Assembly (NCBI GenBank): GCA_018831195.1
Contig: JAHJDP010000065.1
Coordinates: 1-64,000, forward strand
Source: Candidatus Eisenbacteria bacterium
GTDB lineage: Bacteria > Eisenbacteria > RBG-16-71-46 > CAIMUX01 > JAHJDP01
Length of the DNA: 64,000 nt
Direction of reading: 5' to 3'
A program made the position numbers and the translations under genes. Positions 14,722 to 23,217 of the stretch are shown here, one piece after another. A model generated the notes under the pieces. The model was given only the letters and a program-made list of their open reading frames with translations, was not told where the DNA came from and made no database searches. Position 1 is the stretch's first letter; each line of letters opens with the position of its first letter.

Positions 14722-17211
14722 TTATCTTGCCAAGATGAGCTTGCGTGTTCTGGTGTTGGGACCTGCCTCCAATTGAGCGAAGTAGACACCGGACCCGACC
14801 GGGATGCCAAGATCGTTATTCCCATTCCAACGGACAGCATGCCGGCCGCCGTCCTGCCATGCATCGACAAGCGTCGCAACCCGCCGGCCCTGGCTGTCGA
14901 AGATGCGCAGGCGGATCTTCTCTTTGCCGGGCAATGTATAATGAATCAACGTCGCCGGCGAGAAGGGATTCGGCTGTCCCGTTTCGAGGCCTAAAGAAAT
15001 CTTCTGATCGAACTCTCCAATATCACTTGCCGATGCCGGATCAAGCGCCAGAATTTGTACGTCGTCGATATTCCACCCGCAGTAGGTCCAGCCCTCATCG
15101 GTCGTCCCCATTGTCCATCGGATATAGACGGTGCCTTGGTTGTTCGCTATAGCAGAGATGTTGATATCCTGCTCGTTCCAGGACACATCGGCGATCTCCA
15201 GGCTATTGGTCCAAACCGTGTTCCAGTTTATGCCGTCTTTGGAGACCCGCACATAGGCATGATCGTAGGCCGGTTCCTCAACACCCAGCCATCGTTGGAA
15301 CTTTAGGTGAACATTGTACAGGTTTGTGCAGTCGATGGGCGATGTTGTGAGATGGCGCTCAGGGAGATTGTTAGGGTAGTCACCGGCGAGATTGTAACCA
15401 TAAACATTAACTCCCGTATTTCCACTGGTTGGATCAGTCCCCCCATGCTGGCCGCCGAGTCCCTGCGGAGCGCCGAAAGCCCACTGATCTTCTGTTGTCC
15501 ATCCCGGATCCGTATCCATGAGCCATTCATGCTTCACGGCGCCCGCACCGATGGCCAGAACGACATTGCGGTTCGAGTCGCCAAGATGGTTCGTCGTATT
15601 GGTGAAATGGATGACCGCCAGATGAGCGCCGGCCGTCAGAATTTCCGCACTGGAATTGATCTCGGCAAGTATATTCGCCGGCTGATCCGGCGCCAGAGTG
15701 CCGGACAGGTCGCCTGTGAGGGTGAGCCAATTGACGGCGGGTTCGAGAGTGATTTCGTAATCTATCGAATCCATACCCCGGTAGGTGAATTCATAAGTTT
15801 GGCTGGAAGGCGTGAAGGGCCCTCCTTCGGGGCCTTCGGACTGGAAACCGAGAGAGGGATTGATCTCCATGCCGATTTTCTTTGTCAGTCCCTTTATACA
15901 AAGATTCGCCGTGCCGCTGGGCCAGGGGGAATCGGCATAATCATACATATCCAGCCACACTGAGTTTTCGCGATAATAGCTTTCGCCGGGATGAGAGATG
16001 GATTCGACGGTTGTCCTGTACTGGGCGCCGAGAAGAACCGGCACATCCGAAGATCTATCAAAAGCATGACCGCCGTCGGACAACTCCACATAGATATGAA
16101 AATCGTCACCTTCCGATAAACCCACCGGAGCGTCCAAATCGACGGTGTGAAATCCCTTAAATTCGATGGTTCCGGTCTTGGACGCCAGTTCATCCAGAAG
16201 GTTTCCGTCGACAAAGCGATCATAGATTTTAATAGTGTAGGTGACATTATCTGCGGCGGTGTAAAAACTGACACTGTACAAAGCTTCATTATTCACGGCT
16301 GTGAATGTATTGAATCCTTCACTGCAATCGGTTTTTGTCGCCCGCCAGCCGTGATAATCATGATAATAAACAGTGTCGTATTGCAGGGGCTCGACATCCT
16401 GGAATGAAATGGCCCCCATTTCCGGGTTCTGGCAACAGTGTTTGTCATAATAGGAAATCCAGAAACAGCCTGCGTTCCCCCACCCCTCGCCCCAGCTGTT
16501 TTTACACAACCAGGCGCCGGGCAAAGGGGCCTGGGTCACAAGATTGTCATTCCATCCGATAATCGCGATGGCATGATTAGGGTCCAATAGGCTGCTGGGG
16601 GGCTGGTAATGTATATAGTTGGATATAAATCCGCCGTCATAACACATGCATGTTCCCATGACCCCTTCGGACATGATCTTGTTTTTGATTGTATTGATCC
16701 GGCTCAGATCCGATCCGGCAGTATACCATTCGATATCGCGGGGATAAAAATAGTGATAGCTGGCATCGCTTCTCAGGGGCGGATCGTCGAAGGACTGGCC
16801 GTCGATATCGCGGACAGCCCCCTCCAGCCGGCCGAGATAGGCCGCCGTGACCAGGTAATCACCGCCCATATGAACTTCCAGGCCGCCGCCGGATGGAGGC
16901 AATCTGTCATCATTGTTGTGTTGATTGAAACCATTCCACCAATCGAGGTGGTATTCCGCCAGATTCGGTTCCCCCGACTCACCCGCTGCGGCCCATGCTC
17001 CCGTCATCAACAGATTTCCTTCGATCGCCGCCATGGCGCCATGGGTCCAGCAGGTGCCGCCCTGCTGGCTCTTAATTGAAGTCACATAGTTTTCGCCGCC
17101 CACGTTCCTTAAATCGAAGGTGCTCGGTGGATCGGCAAGAGCAGGAGGCGTTACCATCAGGCCATTGGCTATCATCAAGGCAATGATGCAAAAGAAAGCA
17201 GGAAATTTCAT
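14722..17211 (-). CDS. Secreted papain-family (C1A) protease with FlgD-like C-terminal domain
   Basis: 829 residues. Signal peptide to about residue 26. The C1 catalytic domain has the oxyanion Gln50 and nucleophile Cys54 (Gln-Gly-Gly-Thr-Cys-Trp), His in Asn-His-Ala-Ile-Ala-Ile-Ile-Gly-Trp and Asn in Lys-Asn-Ser-Trp-Gly. Next is a lectin-like stalk region, then a jelly-roll region (Trp-Asn-Thr-Val-Trp ... Trp-Asn-Ile-Asp-Asp-Val). The last 90 residues are a FlgD-Ig/T9SS-type domain starting Pro-Asn-Pro-Phe and ending Arg-Lys-Leu-Ile-Leu. There is no propeptide, so activation may not need one. It would degrade proteins at the cell surface or outside. Confidence 0.93.
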   Translation of the reverse strand: MKFPAFFCIIALMIANGLMVTPPALADPPSTFDLRNVGGENYVTSIKSQQGGTCWTHGAMAAIEGNLLMTGAWAAAGESGEPNLAEYHLDWWNGFNQHNNDDRLPPSGGGLEVHMGGDYLVTAAYLGRLEGAVRDIDGQSFDDPPLRSDASYHYFYPRDIEWYTAGSDLSRINTIKNKIMSEGVMGTCMCYDGGFISNYIHYQPPSSLLDPNHAIAIIGWNDNLVTQAPLPGAWLCKNSWGEGWGNAGCFWISYYDKHCCQNPEMGAISFQDVEPLQYDTVYYHDYHGWRATKTDCSEGFNTFTAVNNEALYSVSFYTAADNVTYTIKIYDRFVDGNLLDELASKTGTIEFKGFHTVDLDAPVGLSEGDDFHIYVELSDGGHAFDRSSDVPVLLGAQYRTTVESISHPGESYYRENSVWLDMYDYADSPWPSGTANLCIKGLTKKIGMEINPSLGFQSEGPEGGPFTPSSQTYEFTYRGMDSIDYEITLEPAVNWLTLTGDLSGTLAPDQPANILAEINSSAEILTAGAHLAVIHFTNTTNHLGDSNRNVVLAIGAGAVKHEWLMDTDPGWTTEDQWAFGAPQGLGGQHGGTDPTSGNTGVNVYGYNLAGDYPNNLPERHLTTSPIDCTNLYNVHLKFQRWLGVEEPAYDHAYVRVSKDGINWNTVWTNSLEIADVSWNEQDINISAIANNQGTVYIRWTMGTTDEGWTYCGWNIDDVQILALDPASASDIGEFDQKISLGLETGQPNPFSPATLIHYTLPGKEKIRLRIFDSQGRRVATLVDAWQDGGRHAVRWNGNNDLGIPVGSGVYFAQLEAGPNTRTRKLILAR

Positions 17212-17324
17212 TTCCGAATCCTCTCATGTCAAGAAACCCCGCATTATCCACAATTAGAGTATAGTCGAGAACAGGCTAAAATGCAACCGCGAAAGAGGAT
17301 GAAAACATGTTGTCGGAGTTGATG

Positions 17325-17852
17325 TTACGCTGAATACAGGTCGCTTCCATAAACCGCCCTGATCTCACCAAAATAGATCCGGTGATAATCTTTGGCGGGG
17401 TAGTGCGATTCAGTTGAAGGGTGAAGAAACCGGTCCGGTTGCATGTCATCCCAGTAGATCTTCCGGCATTCGATAATCAGCTCAGCTTCCTCGAAGCCGG
17501 GGGCGTCGATTGTCTTGGAGGGGATGGGTGTTAAACCGGCTTCGGCGATTTTGTCGCCATCACGGCCTGATTTTGTGCCCAGCAACGTAAGCTTTTCACG
17601 GTATTCCCGGGGAAAGGCGCAGAGTGTGAAAGAGTTGTGCCTTTCCATGAATTCGAAAGTGTGCCGCGTGGGGCGGACAACGGCCTGAGCAAAGGGCAAT
17701 TGCCACATTGTGCCGAAACTTCCCCATCCGACCGTCATGGTATTGAAATCCCTTTTTTTAAAGTCGCCGCTGGTGAGGAGCATCGATTGCCTGCCCCAGA
17801 GATCATGCGGCTTTACCAGAAATTTACCGAAAGGTATCTCTCGCCGAATCAT
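17325..17852 (-). CDS. Flavin reductase-like FMN-binding protein
   Basis: About 175 residues of the flavin reductase split-barrel fold. The FMN-phosphate contact region is Asn-Thr-Met-Thr-Val-Gly-Trp-Gly, and Val-Arg-Pro-x-Arg-x-Thr and Phe-Thr-Leu-Cys-Ala-Phe follow as in family members of anaerobes. It probably reduces FMN or carries out FMN-dependent redox chemistry; the partner is unknown. The ATG at 17852 has GAGGGAG eight bases upstream. It begins 16 bases after the M55 peptidase stop on the same strand, so the two share an operon. Confidence 0.85.
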   Translation of the reverse strand: MIRREIPFGKFLVKPHDLWGRQSMLLTSGDFKKRDFNTMTVGWGSFGTMWQLPFAQAVVRPTRHTFEFMERHNSFTLCAFPREYREKLTLLGTKSGRDGDKIAEAGLTPIPSKTIDAPGFEEAELIIECRKIYWDDMQPDRFLHPSTESHYPAKDYHRIYFGEIRAVYGSDLYSA

Positions 17853-17867
17853 TGGACTCTCCCTCAA

Positions 17868-18668
17868 TCAAAGGACAGTGAAGTAGAAGAAGCGCAGGAC
17901 TTCGAAATAATCATCCGCCGCATATGAAACACATTGCGGATCGATGAGTTTTGCTCCCGGATAAAAAGAGGCGCGGTAGGCCTTCATATGCTTCTTGTAG
18001 GAAATTTTCACTGAGAAATGATACGGAAGAGGGATTTTACATTTGGAGATGTCGCTTTCCAGCGCCTGCTTGACCCGTTCTCTTGTCAATTTGACGGCGA
18101 GGGCGGGGTGGATGCTGATCGCGGAGTCGCCGATCCCGCGCATCACGGCGTTCGTTTTGATATGCGGGTTGATCCCGATGACCTCCTGGCAGAGTCCCTC
18201 GTCGCCGGAGAGGAAGACAACCGGAACATCGACCAGCGCGGCGGCGTAAGCATGAACAAGAAATTCCGACACGAATAGGTCGTTGATCTTTATGTAATTG
18301 ACCGCTCCCGTCAGTGTATGGGACAGCGGATTTGTATCGGCCCCGGCGCGGGAGTGGTATCCGATCATCATGACGGCGTCAAAGCTGTCGTCCAGCTCCT
18401 GAAGCATCATAAAGGGATGGGCGCTCCATCCGCGGATCAGCTTTACCGATTCGGGTAATTTTGCCGCGTGAATATTTCTTCCGGTATCATGCGCGTCCTT
18501 GATCCAGATCTCGGCGTCACCGGCCTGGTAGATACCCTCACAGGCGGCGATAACCTCCGCTGTCATCTGCGTTCTGGAATCATTGCAGTCGGGGTGTTTC
18601 TTTTCGGCCTCATCCCAATGGGAGACGCCGGCGATCCCTTCTATATCAGCGCTGATGTAGATTTTCAT
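17868..18668 (-). CDS. M55 family D-aminopeptidase (DppA-like)
   Basis: About 266 residues. Met-Lys-Ile-Tyr-Ile-Ser-Ala-Asp-Ile-Glu-Gly-Ile-Ala-Gly-Val is the metal-binding signature of M55 zinc aminopeptidases. Asp-Ala-His-Asp, Gly-Tyr-His-Ser-Arg-Ala-Gly and Leu-Ser-Gly-Asp follow in the expected order. The family removes N-terminal D-residues from small peptides and is used to recycle cell-wall-derived D-Ala peptides. The chosen start has an AGAGGGAC Shine-Dalgarno; upstream codons are unlikely to be used. It heads the operon that continues into the flavin reductase. Confidence 0.92.
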   Translation of the reverse strand: MKIYISADIEGIAGVSHWDEAEKKHPDCNDSRTQMTAEVIAACEGIYQAGDAEIWIKDAHDTGRNIHAAKLPESVKLIRGWSAHPFMMLQELDDSFDAVMMIGYHSRAGADTNPLSHTLTGAVNYIKINDLFVSEFLVHAYAAALVDVPVVFLSGDEGLCQEVIGINPHIKTNAVMRGIGDSAISIHPALAVKLTRERVKQALESDISKCKIPLPYHFSVKISYKKHMKAYRASFYPGAKLIDPQCVSYAADDYFEVLRFFYFTVL

Positions 18669-18945
18669 AGAGTCCCTCTGGGTTCTTCGTGAGGAATCCT
18701 CGTTCGGATTCCACATGTGGATTCCATATTTGGGGTCTTCATTTTCAGGATCAATCTCCCAGTGACTCTACGCCGTTTCGGGACCTCGGGCAAATCCCTT
18801 CTCGCACAATCAGATAGGTTCATCCGATACGCCTGTAGCCTCCGGCCTCGTCCTTTGGTATAATCACTGCGACCCGTGCAGCGAACCAACAATGATTGTG
18901 GAGTCACCAGGGAGCGTACAGGGAAGAATAACAGGGGAGGGGAAT

Positions 18946-21279
18946 ATGCGTCGCAACATAGTTTCTCCGGATAACCATGCCCGCCGGATCGTCTTTATCA
19001 GTATCCTTCTGGCCGGATTTTGGATCACCACGAGTTTTGGAATGGAGCCGGCCGCTGGCGGATCAAACCAGGTGCTGCTCAAGGCCGGTCGATTGACGCC
19101 GGTCGACGGCGATCTTCATGCCGGTCTCGATTATCTCCGGGATCATGCCGATCGTCCATCGGCACACTTGTTGGTTCAGCTGCGCACGATACCGGATCTT
19201 TCAATGCGGAGGCGTCTGGAGATCCAGGGTATTCATCTGCAGCAATACATTCCGAACAGGTCCTGGCTGGCTTCCGTCCCCACCGATATCAATAAGACGG
19301 TTCTCGCGGCGGCCGGCGTTAGCTGGCTCTACCCTCTGTCGGCCGAGGAGAAGATCGATAGGCGCATTCTTGAAGGCGCCCGGGCTCCTTGGGCCGTCAC
19401 CCATGATGGGGATCTGATTTGCGTTGTTGAAATGTATAAGGATATCCCCCTGGAGCGGGGAAGAGCGTTGATGGAGTCTCAAACAACACTCTTCAGCGCC
19501 CGGTTGCGATCGCTGAACGCTTATTTTGCCGTCCTTCATCCGGGGCAGATACGCGCCCTGGCATCATTTGACGAGGTTCAAATGATCAGTCTCCGGCCGC
19601 CGGATCTCGAACCGCTGAATGACGGAGTGCGAGAGGCGCTGGGTGTCGATCCTGTTCAAGAACCTCCCTATGACCTTGATGGTTCGGGTGTTGACATTCT
19701 CGTCTATGATACCGGCCTTATCGATACCCATCCCGATTTCGGAGACCGTGTGGTTTGGGGTGAGCTGGGTGCGGTCGATATGCACGCCACGCATATGGCC
19801 GGGACGATAGCGGGGGACGGCACAAACAGCGGCGGCCTGCTGCGGGGGATGGCGCCGGCGGCGGGGCTGATCTCTTATATCTATGAGGCCTGCAATCCTT
19901 ATTGCTTGTACAATTCACCGCTCGATATCGAAGATAACTATTATGATGCGGCTTGGATATATGGAGCCGACCTGGCCAACAACTCCATCGGCTCCCACAT
20001 CGCGCAAAACGGATATCCCTGCGAGTGGGAAGGGGATTATGAACTGGTTGCGTGGGTCATGGACGCGATCAGTTGCGGCGCGTTGGGCCTCCCATTCTTG
20101 AGTGTGTGGTCGGTCGGGAATGAGCGTTCCGACGGCCGGTGCGGCACCACTTATGGAACGGTCGGTATCCCGGCGACCGCCAAGAATGTGATCGCCGTCG
20201 GTTCCACAATGTCCAACGATCATTCAATGACCTGGTTCTCCAGCTGGGGGCCGGTCGATGACGGGCGGATCCGTCCCGATATCTGCGCGCCCGGATGTCA
20301 AGTCGGTGGCGACAATGGCGTGACCTCTACCATACCAGGCGGCGGTTATGAATCGTGGTGTGGGAACTCGATGTCGCCTCCTTCGGTATCCGGCATCCTC
20401 GCGCTGGCGCTCCAGCAGCTGCGTCAAATCACCGGCGATCCTGAATACCAGCCCCTGCCCTCAACGTTAAAGGCGCTTCTCATCAACACGGCGCAGGATG
20501 AAGGTCCGATAGGACCCGATTTCCAGTTTGGATACGGCGAAGTAAGGGCGCAGGGCGCCATCGACGCCATCCGCGACGGAGATGCTCTTGAGGAGGCATC
20601 TTTAGAGCAAGACCAGGTTGATGCCTACCAGTTCCAGTTGGGGCGGGATGAGGGGGAGATCAAGATCACTGTCGTCTGGTCGGATCCGCCGGGATCACAG
20701 TTTGCAGAGATCGCGCTCATTAACGATCTCGACATCACGCTGACCTCTCCCGGCGGCGTTTCTTATGATCCGTGGGTCTTGGATCATACTCAGCCCGAGT
20801 CTCCCGCGATCAATGGAGGGGATCACTTGAATCCGGTCGAACAGGTTTGGGTCGCCGACCCGGAAGAAGGCCTTTGGACCCTGTTTGTCAGTGGAACGAG
20901 TATCCCCGAGGGGCCGCAGAGTTATTCTCTTTCAGCGAATCTGCCGCTCCTGAGGGGTCCGGCCGCTGTCGAGGAGCCGATCGTCGCTAGGCCCGATGCG
21001 GAGTCGAATTACCCGAATCCCTTTAAAAATTCGACAACGATCCAGTTCCGGATGCGCCCGCCGGCCGGGGGTGTCGAGATTGCTATTCAGGATATTCGAG
21101 GACGTAGAGTCAGAACGCTGATCGATGAGCGGCCGTCTAACGGACTTTGCCGCCTATCCTGGGATGGTTGCAATGACCGGGGCGAGAAGATGCCGGCTGG
21201 GTTCTATTTCTATAATGTTAAAGGCTTGCAAGATGCCGGTCATGTGACGGGGAAAGGAAGAATGCTCTTAGTGCGGTAG
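18946..21279 (+). CDS. Secreted subtilase (S8) with C-terminal FlgD-like domain
   Basis: About 777 residues. An N-terminal hydrophobic segment (residues about 15-35) serves as the signal. A propeptide-like region extends to about residue 230. The triad is Asp in Val-Tyr-Asp-Thr-Gly, His in His-Ala-Thr-His-Met-Ala-Gly-Thr and Ser in Gly-Asn-Ser-Met-Ser-x-Pro. A jelly-roll P-like domain follows (Val-Val-Trp-Ser-Asp-Pro-Pro-Gly), then a FlgD-like sorting domain beginning Tyr-Pro-Asn-Pro-Phe. It is an extracellular protease of the same secretion class as the C1 protease at 14722. The ATG at 18946 has a GGGGAGGGG Shine-Dalgarno; an upstream ATG is possible. Confidence 0.93.
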   Translation: MRRNIVSPDNHARRIVFISILLAGFWITTSFGMEPAAGGSNQVLLKAGRLTPVDGDLHAGLDYLRDHADRPSAHLLVQLRTIPDLSMRRRLEIQGIHLQQYIPNRSWLASVPTDINKTVLAAAGVSWLYPLSAEEKIDRRILEGARAPWAVTHDGDLICVVEMYKDIPLERGRALMESQTTLFSARLRSLNAYFAVLHPGQIRALASFDEVQMISLRPPDLEPLNDGVREALGVDPVQEPPYDLDGSGVDILVYDTGLIDTHPDFGDRVVWGELGAVDMHATHMAGTIAGDGTNSGGLLRGMAPAAGLISYIYEACNPYCLYNSPLDIEDNYYDAAWIYGADLANNSIGSHIAQNGYPCEWEGDYELVAWVMDAISCGALGLPFLSVWSVGNERSDGRCGTTYGTVGIPATAKNVIAVGSTMSNDHSMTWFSSWGPVDDGRIRPDICAPGCQVGGDNGVTSTIPGGGYESWCGNSMSPPSVSGILALALQQLRQITGDPEYQPLPSTLKALLINTAQDEGPIGPDFQFGYGEVRAQGAIDAIRDGDALEEASLEQDQVDAYQFQLGRDEGEIKITVVWSDPPGSQFAEIALINDLDITLTSPGGVSYDPWVLDHTQPESPAINGGDHLNPVEQVWVADPEEGLWTLFVSGTSIPEGPQSYSLSANLPLLRGPAAVEEPIVARPDAESNYPNPFKNSTTIQFRMRPPAGGVEIAIQDIRGRRVRTLIDERPSNGLCRLSWDGCNDRGEKMPAGFYFYNVKGLQDAGHVTGKGRMLLVR

Positions 21280-21286
21280 GGGGCCG

Positions 21287-21748
21287 CTAATCCTCCCAAC
21301 GCTGGCACTCGATGATGTTTCCCTCTGGATCGGTAAGATAGACGGCGGTGAGGTGCCCGCCGTCTTTTATTTCAAGGGCCACCGTTTTCCCGATAGCGCC
21401 GCCGCCGGCCGAGAGAACGGCGCTTCGGATCTCATCAACATCATCAACTTTAAAGGCGATATGCGCGAATCCAGGCCGGTGGATCGCTGTTCCAGGCCTT
21501 GCCTCTGAAATGTTATACTGAAAGATCTCCAATGTCGGGCCATCCGCCCCGCAACCGGGCAGCCGAAGATGAATCCCGCGGATCCTCGCTTGCGGTAGTC
21601 CCGTCAAATGATCGATAGCTTCGCCCTCGAGATCCCGCTCGGGCGGAACTCTTTCGCATCCGAAGACTTGCTCGTAGAACGCCGACAATTTGCGCCAGTC
21701 GCGGGCCACTATATTTACATGCGCAAATTTAAACAATTTTCTTTCCAT
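21287..21748 (-). CDS. VOC-family (glyoxalase/dioxygenase-like) protein
   Basis: About 153 residues with two beta-alpha-beta-beta-beta modules. His in Phe-Ala-His-Val-Asn-Ile-Val-Ala, Glu in Leu-Glu-Ile-Phe-Gln-Tyr, His in Gly-Phe-Ala-His-Ile-Ala-Phe and Glu in Gly-Asn-Ile-Ile-Glu-Cys form the usual metal site. Substrate unknown. Its start overlaps the end of the reductive-dehalogenase-like gene by 20 bases, suggesting coupling and a shared process. An ATG four codons earlier is equally possible. It converges with the subtilase gene, eight bases away. Confidence 0.85.
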   Translation of the reverse strand: MERKLFKFAHVNIVARDWRKLSAFYEQVFGCERVPPERDLEGEAIDHLTGLPQARIRGIHLRLPGCGADGPTLEIFQYNISEARPGTAIHRPGFAHIAFKVDDVDEIRSAVLSAGGGAIGKTVALEIKDGGHLTAVYLTDPEGNIIECQRWED

Positions 21749-23084
21749 AAATAAAATCATCTCCCCACACGGAAACCGTGCGGGCGAATGATGACTTCCT
21801 GATTCCAAAACGGATAATATTGTGAGCCCATGTGGGCGGATGGCTGAACGGACAAACCTTCATGCAAATGCCGCAGTCGGTGCCGATATGGCGCCAGTAC
21901 CGCAGGCAAGATTCCATATTCATCCGCCATTTCTCGACACCTCGAATGTCTGCTTTACCCTTATTGGGTATGGCGCCGGGTGGGCAGTTCACTGCGCATT
22001 TTTTGCATTTGGCGCAAAAGTCCTGAACGCCGAAGGTGATCGGCTGATCGGTATCGAGGGGCAGATCGGTTGTGACGGCGCCCAACCGGACCCGGCCCCC
22101 TTCCTTCGGGGTGATAAGGTAGCCCATCCGCCCCAATTCACCGAGACCGGCGTCATGCGCCGCCGGTGGGAGCATGATCTGATAGTTGCTTCCTGAAATA
22201 TGGGCTCTGGCGGGATATCCAAGCGACCGGATATAAGCCGCCAATGAAATAGAAAGATGCGCGCCGCGCAAATACTGTGTGAGCGATTCTTCCGTTATCG
22301 GCAATTCAGGGGCGCGCCTGACCCGGCCGGCATTCATCTCTAATGTGAAAACAATGACATAGCGGTGATGATTCTCTATGGCTGAACCCCAGGGTTCCGG
22401 TCCGCGCCCGACATGCGAGTAAAGATACATCGGGTTGAGCGCGGCGATGCCGACATCCGTTGCTCCAAGACGGCGGATCAGTCTTTTGATATACTTTGTT
22501 GTTTCCGTTCGGTCAACTTCGAATCTTTCCGGCGCAACCCCGCCGTCCACCTTTGTTGTGAGGTTCTCGGTGACCTTCATGATATTGTGAAGCTGTTCGG
22601 ATTCTTGTTTGTCGTAGTATCGGCCGCCAACCTCCAAAAGCGCCGGCAACTCTCTGATCTTGTCGTCGACGTCTTTTTTCTCCGGATGATCGGTGTAATA
22701 CTCTTCGTATGCCTTGGATCCAGGAAAATACTCCTCGCGCGAGAAAACGACATCTCTCTCGTCAACCCGCTCTGTGATTTCCCCGATTCGAATTCCTTCT
22801 GTTTTTCCAATGGGTGCAAAGAAGGCGATGCCGAGTGACAGCAGAGAAAGGGCGGCCAGCAGTCGGCACCAATCCGGCGGATTAAAAAGAGGACCGGCGC
22901 CGAACCAGAGAACGGTGAAGACGAGGAACAGGACGGCGCTTCGAAAAATGGGGCGGGCGGCTCTTTCGAAAATGGAGCCGGCAACGAAAGCGGCCAAAAA
23001 AAGAGAAGCGGCCAACCCGGATGCAATAAATATAAAGGATATGAGGCTCATTTCAATCGCATTACTAATTGAAACGGGGATCAT
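21729..23084 (-). CDS. Membrane-bound reductive dehalogenase-like Fe-S protein
   Basis: About 451 residues. Two or three hydrophobic helices (residues about 12-90) are followed by a RdhA/QueG-type domain and two 4Fe-4S motifs: Cys-Ala-Lys-Cys-Lys-Lys-Cys-x-x-x-Cys-Pro and Cys-Gly-Ile-Cys-x-x-Val-Cys-Pro-Phe. RdhA enzymes use corrinoid and two clusters to reduce organohalides. This one has N-terminal membrane helices instead of a Tat signal, like the poorly known respiratory-type RdhA homologues that may not dehalogenate. There is no RdhB gene nearby. The start is uncertain: no clear Shine-Dalgarno precedes 23084 or the internal ATG at 23051. Confidence 0.85.
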   Translation of the reverse strand: MIPVSISNAIEMSLISFIFIASGLAASLFLAAFVAGSIFERAARPIFRSAVLFLVFTVLWFGAGPLFNPPDWCRLLAALSLLSLGIAFFAPIGKTEGIRIGEITERVDERDVVFSREEYFPGSKAYEEYYTDHPEKKDVDDKIRELPALLEVGGRYYDKQESEQLHNIMKVTENLTTKVDGGVAPERFEVDRTETTKYIKRLIRRLGATDVGIAALNPMYLYSHVGRGPEPWGSAIENHHRYVIVFTLEMNAGRVRRAPELPITEESLTQYLRGAHLSISLAAYIRSLGYPARAHISGSNYQIMLPPAAHDAGLGELGRMGYLITPKEGGRVRLGAVTTDLPLDTDQPITFGVQDFCAKCKKCAVNCPPGAIPNKGKADIRGVEKWRMNMESCLRYWRHIGTDCGICMKVCPFSHPPTWAHNIIRFGIRKSSFARTVSVWGDDFIYGKKIV

Positions 23085-23157
23085 CGTCAAGAAATATCGA
23101 TTGGGTCTTGATCATCACCATCTTCCAGTATAAAAATCAGTCTTAATCCCGCCCAAT

Positions 23158-23217
23158 GAGGAAATGCGGATGAAGTAAATGTGGATGAAGGAAACTCGGA
23201 TGGAGGAAATGCGGATG
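23158..23217 (+). repeat. Four 15-bp tandem repeats at the M16 protease start
   Basis: Four units (23158, 23173, 23188, 23203) follow the pattern rAGGAAATGCGGATG, each with a purine-rich ribosome-binding-like stretch and a terminal ATG in the same frame. The last unit supplies GGAGG at 23202-23206 and the chosen start codon at 23215. All four ATGs are in the protease frame, so earlier initiation would add up to a dozen residues. Confidence 0.85.
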
